Part shown: positions 25,856 through 34,871 of the stretch, in pieces
Position numbering within the stretch: position 1 is the stretch's first letter
How the letters are laid out: each line of letters begins with the position of its first letter
Source: Mucilaginibacter roseus
Lineage (GTDB): Bacteria; Bacteroidota; Bacteroidia; Sphingobacteriales; Sphingobacteriaceae
Assembly (NCBI RefSeq): GCF_021215455.1
Contig: NZ_JAJPWV010000004.1
Span: 124,001-188,000, forward strand
Direction of reading: 5' to 3'
Length of the DNA stretch: 64,000 bases
The notes under the pieces: model-generated
Told to the model about the DNA's origin: nothing
Database searches by the model: none
What the model saw: only the letters and a program-made list of their open reading frames with translations
Program-made: the position numbers and the translations under genes

Positions 25856-25882
25856 TGAGGAGAAAATAACGCTTTCTCCTCA
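25856..25882. terminator. Hairpin between convergent VOC and dnaE genes
   Basis: TGAGGAGAAA (25856-25865) pairs with TTTCTCCTCA (25873-25882) with a 7-base loop. It lacks a strong T-run on either side, so it is a weak terminator or an RNA-stabilising stem. Confidence 0.5.
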
Positions 25883-25886
25883 CCCC

Positions 25887-28800
25887 TTATTTAGTATGTA
25901 ATACCGGTTGTACTCGGGTAAGTGCAAATATCTCTTCCATCAAATCATCACTCGGGTTTACCTTGAATACCTTTGATGTACCGGCTGTGGTAAGGTCATC
26001 CTCAAAATCTTTAATGGTAATACGCAATCCGCAGTTTTTAACCGGATATTTCTCATTGTTTTGTTGGATAATACCAAGCAGGGCATTAATCATTTGGCCA
26101 TTAATATCGTGCAAGCTTAGCGGCACCTCTATTGATTTGCTTCGGTTATCGCGCATTTCAGATAGCAGGCTCATCACCACTATACGCAAATCCCAGTTAT
26201 CTTTCTGCCTGAATTTCTCTTCAATGTTACCCTTAATGTGGATAAAGAAGCCATCAACCAACAGGTTACGGAACTTCACATAGTCATCACCAAACAGCGC
26301 GAATTCGTAGGAGTCGTTATAATCCTCCAATATAAACGTGCCGAAAGGTTTACCGGTTTTGGTGGTTTTATGCTGCACGTTGCTCATTAACCCGCCAACA
26401 CATATCTCACCACGTTTGCGTAACTGAGCAAACGCTGCCGCAACATCGTCTCCACCCTCGCCTGAACGGGCTTTCTGCATCAGTTTAAGATCAGAAACGG
26501 TAGTGTTACAAAACTTTTCGAGCTCCAGCTTATAATTGTCCAGCGGGTGACCGGTAAGATAGATACCGATCACATCGCGCTCATATTTCAATTTTTCAAT
26601 AAGCCCCCACTCATCACATTCAGGCATAGGCGGCTCCGGAATGTACGAGGCTACAGAACCACCAAATAATGAGGCTTGTGAACTGTTCTGTGTATTTTGA
26701 TAGTCGTTGGCGTATTTTATCAATCGCTCTATGCCTGTTAGCTGAACGGTTTCTGTTTTAGCAAAAAATTGCGCGCGGTTATATCCAAAGGCATCAAATC
26801 CACCACCGTAAACCAAATTTTCATAAGATTTACGGTTAACGCTGCGCACGTTTGAACGGCGGGCAAAATCATATACCGATTCATATTGCCCGTTCAGGTT
26901 ACGCTCCTCAATAATGCTTTCAACCGCCTTTTCGCCAACCCCCTTAACACCGGCAAGCCCGAAACGGATCTCTCCCTTACGGTTAGCCGCGAAAGACATT
27001 TGCGACTCGTTAATATCAGGCCCCAAAACAACCACGCCCATGCGGCGGCACTCTTCCATAAAAAAGGAAATTTTATCGATGCTGTTCTGGTTGTTTAATA
27101 CCGCCGCCATATATTCTGACGGGTAATGCGCCTTCAAATAAGCCGTTTGATAAGCCACAAAAGCGTAACAGGTAGAGTGCGATTTATTGAACGCGTATTG
27201 CGCAAAGGCCTTCCAGTCGTTCCAAATCTTGGTCAGTTTATCTTTGGGGTGACCTTTGGCCACGGCCCCATCCATAAACTGCGCTTCCATTTTGTTAAGT
27301 ACCTCGATCTGCTTTTTACCCATCGCCTTACGCAAAACGTCGGCATCGCCTTTGGTAAAGCCACCCAATTTTTGCGACAGCAGCATCACCTGCTCCTGGT
27401 AAACGGTAATACCATAGGTTTCGGCCAGGTATTCTTCCATCTCAGGCAAATCGTAAGTTATCGGCTCCTGCCCGTGCTTACGTTTAATAAAGTTGGGTAT
27501 ATACTCTATCGGCCCCGGGCGGTACAGGGCGTTCATGGCTATCAAGTCCTCAAACTTATCGGGCTTAAGGTCGCGCAGGTACATTTGCATACCGTCACTT
27601 TCAAACTGGAACGTACCGTTGGTATCGCCACGCTGATAAAGCTCAAAAGTTTTTTGATCGGTAAGCGGTATGTAGTCAATATCTATTTCAACACCATGAT
27701 TTTGCTTGATCATGCGCAGGGCATCCTTAATAATGGTTAAGGTTTTAAGCCCCAAAAAGTCCATTTTGATAACGCCCGCATCTTCAATCACACGGCCGTC
27801 AAACTGCGTAACTAACAAGTCTGAGTCCTTAGCAGTTGCCACCGGAACGATATTAGTCAGGTCATCCGGCGCGATAATGATACCTGCTGCGTGTACACCG
27901 GTGTTACGTACCGAGCCTTCCAGCTTTTCGGCTTCGCGCAGTACAGTACCTTTAATATCATTGGTTTTATAGATCAGTTGCAGCTCGGGCACCTGCTCAA
28001 TGGCCTGCTTTAATGTAATACCCAAGGTTTCGGGCACCAGCTTTTTAAGGGCATTCACCTCGGCAAGCGGCATATCCAGCACACGGCCTACATCCTGTAT
28101 ACTGGTGCGGGCAGCCATGGAACCATAGGTGATGATTTGGGCTACCTGGTTTTTTCCATATTTATCAACCACATAATCAATCACTTTTTGACGGCCGGAG
28201 TCGTCAAAGTCGGTATCAATATCGGGCATTGACTTACGGTCCGGATTCAGGAATCTTTCGAAAAGGAGATTATATTTTATTGGGTCGATATTAGTTATAC
28301 CGATACAATAAGCCACTACCGAACCAGCTGCCGAACCACGGCCTGGGCCTATAAATACGCCCATGTCCCGACCGGCCTTAATAAAGTCGGCCACGATAAG
28401 GAAGTAACCTGCGAACCCCATAGTACGGATGGTGAACAGCTCGAAGTTTATGCGCTCCTCAGCTTCCGGACTAATATCTACATAGCGCTCCTTGGCGCCC
28501 ATAAACGTAAGGTGCTTCAGGTATTCCCACTGGTTCAGCGTATCGGCATCGGGCGTATTGTGTATCTTAAATTCCTCGGGAATGATAAAGTTGGGCAGCA
28601 TGATATCACGCTTCAGTTTCAGCGTCTCAATCTTGTCAACTATCTCGTTGGTATTATCTAATGATTCGGGCAGGTCATGAAATAACTTGCCCATTTCAGT
28701 TTGCGTTTTAAAATAGAACTGATCGTTCGGAAAACCAAAACGATAGCCCTTTCCACCTTCCTCATCGGTAGCTATAGGCGTGCTTTGCATATCGCCGGTA

Positions 28801-29477
28801 TTCACACACAGCAAAATATCATGTGCGTTCGAGTCCTGCTGATCAACATAATGCGAATCATTTGAGCAGATTATTTTTACGTTGTGCTTTTTAGCGAATT
28901 TAAGCAGAGCGTTGTTTACTATCTCCTGCTCGGGTATATTGTGGCGCTGTAGTTCGATGTAATAATCCTCACCAAACAGGTCAAGCCACCATTTTAGCTC
29001 ACGCTCACCCGCTTCCTCACCATTCTTCAATATTTCTTGCGGTACCGATGCGCCTATACAACAGCTGGTGGCAATAAGCCCTTTATGATACTTTAATATC
29101 AGTTCCTTATCAATACGCGGCCATTTACTGTAAAGGCCTTCCATATACCCAAGCGAGCATAACTTAACCAGGTTACGGTAACCTTCAGGGTTTTTTGCCA
29201 GCAGTAACTGATGGCGCCTTACGTCCTTTTTCTCTTTAGTAAATTGTTTGATATGCCTGTCCTCAACCACATAAAACTCACACCCTACAATGGGCTTCAC
29301 GTTGTGCTTACTTGCCTCAGCCACAAATTTAAACACGCCAAACATGTTGCCGTGGTCGGTAATAGCGAGTGCCTTCATACCATCAGCAGCGGCTTTTTTA
29401 TAAAGCTTGCTTATATCGGCAGCACCGTCAAGTAACGAAAACTGGGTATGTACGTGTAAATGGGAAAAATCAGGCAT
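25887..29477 (-). CDS. dnaE: DNA polymerase III subunit alpha
   Basis: This 1196-residue protein is the replicative polymerase DnaE. It has an N-terminal PHP domain (HVHTQFSLLDGAADI, then TDHGNMFGV), the polymerase core with GRGSAAGSVVAYC and the catalytic aspartates in PDIDTDFDD, a helix-hairpin-helix segment (AGVKGVGEKAVESI) and an OB fold late in the chain (GLMSNVQHKTTKTGKPFGTF). It makes both DNA strands with the clamp and loader. Length is close to the usual 1160-1200 residues. Single gene on the minus strand. Confidence 0.97.
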   Translation of the reverse strand: MPDFSHLHVHTQFSLLDGAADISKLYKKAAADGMKALAITDHGNMFGVFKFVAEASKHNVKPIVGCEFYVVEDRHIKQFTKEKKDVRRHQLLLAKNPEGYRNLVKLCSLGYMEGLYSKWPRIDKELILKYHKGLIATSCCIGASVPQEILKNGEEAGERELKWWLDLFGEDYYIELQRHNIPEQEIVNNALLKFAKKHNVKIICSNDSHYVDQQDSNAHDILLCVNTGDMQSTPIATDEEGGKGYRFGFPNDQFYFKTQTEMGKLFHDLPESLDNTNEIVDKIETLKLKRDIMLPNFIIPEEFKIHNTPDADTLNQWEYLKHLTFMGAKERYVDISPEAEERINFELFTIRTMGFAGYFLIVADFIKAGRDMGVFIGPGRGSAAGSVVAYCIGITNIDPIKYNLLFERFLNPDRKSMPDIDTDFDDSGRQKVIDYVVDKYGKNQVAQIITYGSMAARTSIQDVGRVLDMPLAEVNALKKLVPETLGITLKQAIEQVPELQLIYKTNDIKGTVLREAEKLEGSVRNTGVHAAGIIIAPDDLTNIVPVATAKDSDLLVTQFDGRVIEDAGVIKMDFLGLKTLTIIKDALRMIKQNHGVEIDIDYIPLTDQKTFELYQRGDTNGTFQFESDGMQMYLRDLKPDKFEDLIAMNALYRPGPIEYIPNFIKRKHGQEPITYDLPEMEEYLAETYGITVYQEQVMLLSQKLGGFTKGDADVLRKAMGKKQIEVLNKMEAQFMDGAVAKGHPKDKLTKIWNDWKAFAQYAFNKSHSTCYAFVAYQTAYLKAHYPSEYMAAVLNNQNSIDKISFFMEECRRMGVVVLGPDINESQMSFAANRKGEIRFGLAGVKGVGEKAVESIIEERNLNGQYESVYDFARRSNVRSVNRKSYENLVYGGGFDAFGYNRAQFFAKTETVQLTGIERLIKYANDYQNTQNSSQASLFGGSVASYIPEPPMPECDEWGLIEKLKYERDVIGIYLTGHPLDNYKLELEKFCNTTVSDLKLMQKARSGEGGDDVAAAFAQLRKRGEICVGGLMSNVQHKTTKTGKPFGTFILEDYNDSYEFALFGDDYVKFRNLLVDGFFIHIKGNIEEKFRQKDNWDLRIVVMSLLSEMRDNRSKSIEVPLSLHDINGQMINALLGIIQQNNEKYPVKNCGLRITIKDFEDDLTTAGTSKVFKVNPSDDLMEEIFALTRVQPVLHTK

Positions 29478-29512
29478 AACAACAACTCCAAATCAATTTA
29501 AAGGCAGAAATA

Positions 29513-29520
29513 CAAAGTTA
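29513..29520 (-). promoter_or_regulatory. -7 box before dnaE
   Basis: On the minus strand TAACTTTG fits TAnnTTTG, 35 bases before the ATG. The rest of the 239-base divergent gap to tamB is AT-rich without a gene. Confidence 0.45.
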
Positions 29521-29716
29521 TTAAAAAACAACTTCAACCTATCAACTGTTGAAAAAACTAAGTGTTGTGTTATTAGCAAACGAAACTTACTTTTTGTGCC
29601 AAAATGCCCTTTTTTGTTATCCTTTCCCACTTTGTTTGTTAGTATTTAAAACCACGTTGCACGTTATTTGATAATTCACACGAAGTATTTGCTTCAACCT
29701 TAAATACATTACAATT

Positions 29717-32700
29717 TTGAAAAAATTCGGACGCATCGCCCTTAAAACCATCCTTTGGATAATTGCAAGTGTTATATTTTTAATACTCCTTGTAGTTATT
29801 TTGATACAGGTGCCATCGGTACAAAATTTTGCTAAAAATAAAGCAGTAACATTTTTACAAAATAAAATAGGCACCAAGGTAGAGATAGGCCACCTGTCGC
29901 TTGGTTTACCAAAGCTTATCGTTTTGGAGGACGTTTATTTTGAGGATCAGAAACGTGATACCCTGCTTGCAGGCGATAAACTTAAGGTTGATATCAGCTT
30001 GTTTAAACTGCTTGATAACACTGTTGAGGTTAACGAAATAAACCTGCAGGGCATTACCGCCAATATTAGTCGCGGGCCTGATAGTCTTTTCAATTTCGAC
30101 TACATACTAAAAGCTTTTGCCGGTGAGCAAAAAAAGGAAGTTAAACCCGAGGATACTACATCAACCATGAAATTTGCCATGGGCAATATCATCCTCGACC
30201 GTATTAACATTAAATATAAAGACGAGACGACCGGTAACGATATCAAATTCATTTTAGGGCATTTTGATACACGCATCAAAGAATTTGACCTGGACAAAAT
30301 GAAGTTCGGTATACCTAAGATCAATCTATCAGGCGTTAACGCTACTATTATTCAAACGCCTAAGGGTTCATCAATAGCACAAACGGCCGCAACCGATACC
30401 GCCGCAACCGAGCCGCTGAATATGGAGCTCGATCTGGATGAGGTGGATATATCAAAAGTAAAGGTTGATTACCGTAGCGGTGAAATGGATGCCAGCGTTG
30501 ATCTGGGAAAACTATTGGTTGCGCTGGACAAGATAGACCTGAAAAAACAACAGGTAGGCATCGCTAACATTACCCTCGATCAAACCAACGCCAGCGTTAC
30601 TTTCGCTAAACCTCAAACCGTAGTTAAAGCGGCAGAGAAAGCTGTCAAAACAGTTGATACACTGGTATCAGCACCTAATAAGTCAGCATGGGCGGTTACA
30701 TTGAAAAAGTTCACCATCAGCAATAACAATATTAAATTTGATAACAACGCCCAAAAGCCGCTTAAAGCAGGTTTAGATCCGGCGCACATGTACATCAAAA
30801 ACCTGAATATTGATATCGAGAACGTATCGTACAATCCGGATAGTTCTTCAGGCCGGATAAACGCTGTAACCTTTAATGAGAAAAGCGGCTTCGCGCTTAA
30901 AAAATTCAATACAGACTTTTTTTACGGGCCCAAAAGCGCTTACCTGAAGGACCTGCTGGTTGAAACACCGAACACCGTTTTGCAAAAATCAGTTGAGGTA
31001 AGTTATCCATCTATCGATGCCATCAGCAAAAATATTGGTTCGCTGGGTGTAAATGCTAACCTGGATGGTAGCCGCCTGGGCATGCGTGATGTTACCCTGC
31101 TGATGCCGGCAATGGCTAATATGCCGCAAATGCGCAACCTGCGTAATGCTGTATTCCGCATAAATGGTAAAGTAAATGGTACCGTGAGCGATTTGCATAT
31201 TCGTGACCTGGAACTGTTGGGCTTTGGCAGTACCCGCATCAGGGCATCAGCAGATATGCGTGGCCTGCCTGATATGAACAAGGCTTATTTCAACGTAAAC
31301 CTAAAAGAATTCAATACTACCCGTACTGATATTTACAAACTGGCATCAGCAGGTATGATTCCGCCTACGGTTAGCATTCCGGCCAACATCAATCTTAAAG
31401 GCACCTTTAAAGGCAGCATGAAGGATTTTGATACCAAGATGGCCTTACGCTCAAGCTATGGTGCGGTTGACTTAACCGCCGGTATGCGCAGCGGCAGACG
31501 TAAAGGCAGTGAAAAATACTCGGCCAACATCAAGGCGGTTAACCTGAATGTGGGCGCGCTTACCAAACAGCCGCAAATGGTGGGCATGGTAACATTATCT
31601 GCCAACATTAAAGGTACTGGCCTCGACCCTAAACATGCCAGCCTGAATTTTAACGGTAACATAGCCAAGGCCTATGTAAAGGGCTATAACTACCAGAACC
31701 TGGTAATGCAGGGCAGCGCCAGCAATGGCAGCTATGTAGCTAAAGCGTTTATGAAGGACCCGAACATCAACTTCAACCTGGATGCCAAGGCCAACATGAA
31801 CAAAAAGTATCCATCCGTAACGGCTACGCTGTTGGTTGACAGTATTAACATGCAAAACCTGAAGCTGACCAAGGACCCGATGCGTTTCCACGGTAAACTG
31901 GTTGCCGATGTACCCACCGCCGACCCAGATTACCTGAATGCCGATATTATGCTGACGGACATGGTGCTGATACAAAAAGCGCAGCGTATTCAGTTAGATA
32001 CCATTAGCCTTAAATCGACCGCTACTGCTGACAGCAGCACCTTGTGGCTGAAAACGCCAATGCTTACCGCGCATATGGGTGGTAAATATACCTTAACCGG
32101 CATTGCGCCTGCCATGCAGGATATGATTGCTAAGTATTTTAATACAGCCCTGGCCAGCGGTGCTAAACCTGCACCAAAGGTTAAATATCCGCCACAGCAA
32201 TTCGCATTTGATATACGCTTTGTAAAAACTCCCTTGGTAGAGCAGTTTGCACCGCAGTTAAAAACACTCGACCCGGTACTCATAAACGGCCGTTTTAACA
32301 GTACTACCGGCGAATTAATGGTCAAAGGCGCCATGCCTAAAATAGTATATGGCGAACAGGTGGTAAATAATATGGCGCTTAACGTTAACACTACCGACAG
32401 CGCGCTTAACTATAAGCTCTCTGTTGATGAGGTGAAGGTATCGCCATCAATTGATATACTTTACACCACCGTATCGGGCAACCTGAAGGATGATAAGCTA
32501 TTTACCAGCTTACAGGTGCGCGATAAAACACAGAAGGAACGATACCGCATTGCCGGTACACTGAGCGTATTACCGCAGCAATACCAGTTCAGCTTTGTGC
32601 AGGATGGTTTATTGCTGGATTATATGCCGTGGGCTGTTAACGCCGATAATGCCCTGCAATTTGGCAACAAAGGCATATTGGCCCGCAATTTTACCATCAC

Positions 32701-34867
32701 CAATGCTAACCAGGTATTAAGTGTAAACAGCAACCCGCAAACGGCAAATTCGCCTATTGATGTACAGTTCCGCAACTTTAAGATAGAAACGTTGACTAAG
32801 ATTGCGCAGCAGGACTCGCTGCAGGTGGGTGGTACCATTAACGGCGATGCCAATGTGAGTAACCTGCAGGCTGCCCCGGTATTTACTGCAGCCATTAACG
32901 TAGGCGATTTTAATTTTAAAGGAGATACCGTTGGCAACATCGCTATTAAGGTTGATAACCAAACAGCGAACGCTTATGCGGCCAATGTAAGCATCACCGG
33001 CAAGGGCAACCAGGTTGATTTGAACGGTTTATATTACACCGCGCCCGAAAGCCGGATGGATATGAACCTGAACATTGTGAAGCTGGATATGAAGAGCATA
33101 CAGGGTTTTAGCTTTGGTGCCATACGCAATGCCAGCGGTGATATTACCGGTGCGCTGAAAATTACCGGCACGCCATCGGCACCGGCGGTAAGGGGCGATA
33201 TTAACTTTAATAAGGTAGGCTTCAATGTATCAATGCTGAATTCTTACTTCCGTATGCCGCAGGAGAGCATCACCTTCAACGATCAGGGCATCCGTTTTAA
33301 CGACTTTACTTTGGTTGACTCTACCGGAAACAAAGCCGTGGTATCAGGCAGTGTGTTCACTAAAACCTATACGGATTTTGCTTTCGGCATGGATATCAAT
33401 GCAGACAATTTCAGGGTAATTAACTCCACCCAGGCCGATAATAAATTATTCTGGGGTAAGCTGTTTATCAATACTAACATTAAGGTACGGGGTGATATGA
33501 ACTCACCGGTTGTGGATGCCACACTTACCGTTAACGAAAAAACGGATATGACCTTTGTACTGCCAAGCGCTGACCCAAGCGTGGAAGACCGCGAAGGCGT
33601 GGTTGAGTTTATTGATAAAGATGCGCCTAAGCTCGACTCAATATTATTGGCCCGCCAACTGGATTCACTCCGCAAATCGGATGTTACCGGGCTTGATGTT
33701 TCCGCTAACATCAACGTACATAAAAATGCCAACTTCAACATCATTATTGATGAACGCAGCGGCGATAAAGTAAACATTAGAGGCGAGGCAAGCTTGAATG
33801 GTGGTATTGACCCGAGCGGTAAAATTAACCTCACAGGTACCTATACCGTTAACCAGGGATCATATAATCTGTCGTTCGCTACGGTTAAGCGCCGGTTCGA
33901 CTTTAAGCAAGGCAGCACCATACAATGGACAGGCGACCCAACCAGCGCTAATGTTGACCTGACGGCGGTATATGTAGCTAACGTACCTCCTATTGATTTG
34001 ATCGCAAGTCAGACAGAAGGACAAACCTCAGTAATGGCCAAGCAAAAGCTGCCATTCAATGTTAATCTGAACCTGCGCCAGGAACTGCTAAAACCGGCCA
34101 TCAGTTTTGATATAGTTTTGCCTGACAGTAATTACTCTGTATCCCAGGAAATTATTACACTGGTTGATAATAAACTTGCGCAGGTGCGTCAGGATCCTAA
34201 CGAATTGAACAAACAGGTATTGGGCGTATTGATACTCGGCCACTTTATAGGCGATAATCCACTACAAAGCCAGGGTGGCAGCGCCGGCGTTGAAGGTGCC
34301 ATACGCAATAGTGTTAGCGGTTTGCTTACCGATCAGTTAAATAACCTGGCCGGCGGACTTATCCAGGGTGTTGACCTCGACTTTGGCTTAACATCCGGTG
34401 AAGATTATTCATCGGGCACGGCAACTAACCGCACCGACCTGAATGTGGGCGTATCTAAACGCTTCCTGAATGATAGGTTAACCGTGTCTGTAGGTAATAA
34501 TTTTAACCTCGAGGGTGCACAGGCGGGTCAAAAAGCTACCAATATTGCCGGTAACGTATCCGTAAATTACAAGCTGAGCCGTGATGGTAGATATACGCTT
34601 CGTGCTTACCGCCGTGATGAGTTTGTAGTAATACAGGGCCAGATTATTGAAACCGGCCTGGGCTTTACCTTAACTATGGATTACAACCGCTTTAGCGAAA
34701 TATTCCGCAAACGTACTCCTGAAGAAAGAAGGTTGCGACGCAAATATAAAGAGGAACAAAAACGCAAGGAAGAGGAAGAAGACAAGCGCAACGAAGCCCT
34801 CGAGCGCAAGGATGAACAACAGCAGCAACAAGAAGAGCAACAGAAAAAAGAGCAACCTACAAACTAA
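29717..34867 (+). CDS. tamB: TamB-like translocation and assembly module protein
   Basis: This 1716-residue protein has an N-terminal membrane anchor (about residues 11-34) and long, repetitive beta-rich periplasmic stretches (IRGDVNF- and GTPSAPAVRGDINF-type strands), ending in a DUF490/TamB C-terminal domain before residue 1660. TamB spans the periplasm and works with a TamA-type barrel to insert outer-membrane proteins or move lipids. The start is TTG: no in-frame ATG occurs in the first 140 or so codons, and the signal-anchor begins right after the TTG. The protein ends with about 50 highly charged residues (K/E/Q-rich) that are not part of the family core. It is followed 4 bases later by tamL. 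Confidence 0.9.
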   Translation: MKKFGRIALKTILWIIASVIFLILLVVILIQVPSVQNFAKNKAVTFLQNKIGTKVEIGHLSLGLPKLIVLEDVYFEDQKRDTLLAGDKLKVDISLFKLLDNTVEVNEINLQGITANISRGPDSLFNFDYILKAFAGEQKKEVKPEDTTSTMKFAMGNIILDRINIKYKDETTGNDIKFILGHFDTRIKEFDLDKMKFGIPKINLSGVNATIIQTPKGSSIAQTAATDTAATEPLNMELDLDEVDISKVKVDYRSGEMDASVDLGKLLVALDKIDLKKQQVGIANITLDQTNASVTFAKPQTVVKAAEKAVKTVDTLVSAPNKSAWAVTLKKFTISNNNIKFDNNAQKPLKAGLDPAHMYIKNLNIDIENVSYNPDSSSGRINAVTFNEKSGFALKKFNTDFFYGPKSAYLKDLLVETPNTVLQKSVEVSYPSIDAISKNIGSLGVNANLDGSRLGMRDVTLLMPAMANMPQMRNLRNAVFRINGKVNGTVSDLHIRDLELLGFGSTRIRASADMRGLPDMNKAYFNVNLKEFNTTRTDIYKLASAGMIPPTVSIPANINLKGTFKGSMKDFDTKMALRSSYGAVDLTAGMRSGRRKGSEKYSANIKAVNLNVGALTKQPQMVGMVTLSANIKGTGLDPKHASLNFNGNIAKAYVKGYNYQNLVMQGSASNGSYVAKAFMKDPNINFNLDAKANMNKKYPSVTATLLVDSINMQNLKLTKDPMRFHGKLVADVPTADPDYLNADIMLTDMVLIQKAQRIQLDTISLKSTATADSSTLWLKTPMLTAHMGGKYTLTGIAPAMQDMIAKYFNTALASGAKPAPKVKYPPQQFAFDIRFVKTPLVEQFAPQLKTLDPVLINGRFNSTTGELMVKGAMPKIVYGEQVVNNMALNVNTTDSALNYKLSVDEVKVSPSIDILYTTVSGNLKDDKLFTSLQVRDKTQKERYRIAGTLSVLPQQYQFSFVQDGLLLDYMPWAVNADNALQFGNKGILARNFTITNANQVLSVNSNPQTANSPIDVQFRNFKIETLTKIAQQDSLQVGGTINGDANVSNLQAAPVFTAAINVGDFNFKGDTVGNIAIKVDNQTANAYAANVSITGKGNQVDLNGLYYTAPESRMDMNLNIVKLDMKSIQGFSFGAIRNASGDITGALKITGTPSAPAVRGDINFNKVGFNVSMLNSYFRMPQESITFNDQGIRFNDFTLVDSTGNKAVVSGSVFTKTYTDFAFGMDINADNFRVINSTQADNKLFWGKLFINTNIKVRGDMNSPVVDATLTVNEKTDMTFVLPSADPSVEDREGVVEFIDKDAPKLDSILLARQLDSLRKSDVTGLDVSANINVHKNANFNIIIDERSGDKVNIRGEASLNGGIDPSGKINLTGTYTVNQGSYNLSFATVKRRFDFKQGSTIQWTGDPTSANVDLTAVYVANVPPIDLIASQTEGQTSVMAKQKLPFNVNLNLRQELLKPAISFDIVLPDSNYSVSQEIITLVDNKLAQVRQDPNELNKQVLGVLILGHFIGDNPLQSQGGSAGVEGAIRNSVSGLLTDQLNNLAGGLIQGVDLDFGLTSGEDYSSGTATNRTDLNVGVSKRFLNDRLTVSVGNNFNLEGAQAGQKATNIAGNVSVNYKLSRDGRYTLRAYRRDEFVVIQGQIIETGLGFTLTMDYNRFSEIFRKRTPEERRLRRKYKEEQKRKEEEEDKRNEALERKDEQQQQQEEQQKKEQPTN

Positions 34868-34871
34868 ACTC

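Noticed and set aside
26886..27740. Open frames opposite dnaE
   Set aside because: They mirror the coding bias of dnaE and have no recognisable protein features.
30000..34800. Long open frames on the strand opposite tamB
   Set aside because: They are shadows of the GC-skewed tamB codons, with no start context or homology.
34812..34871. A longer tamL start at 34812
   Set aside because: It lies inside tamB and would bury the lipoprotein signal; the ATG at 34872 gives a clean lipobox.
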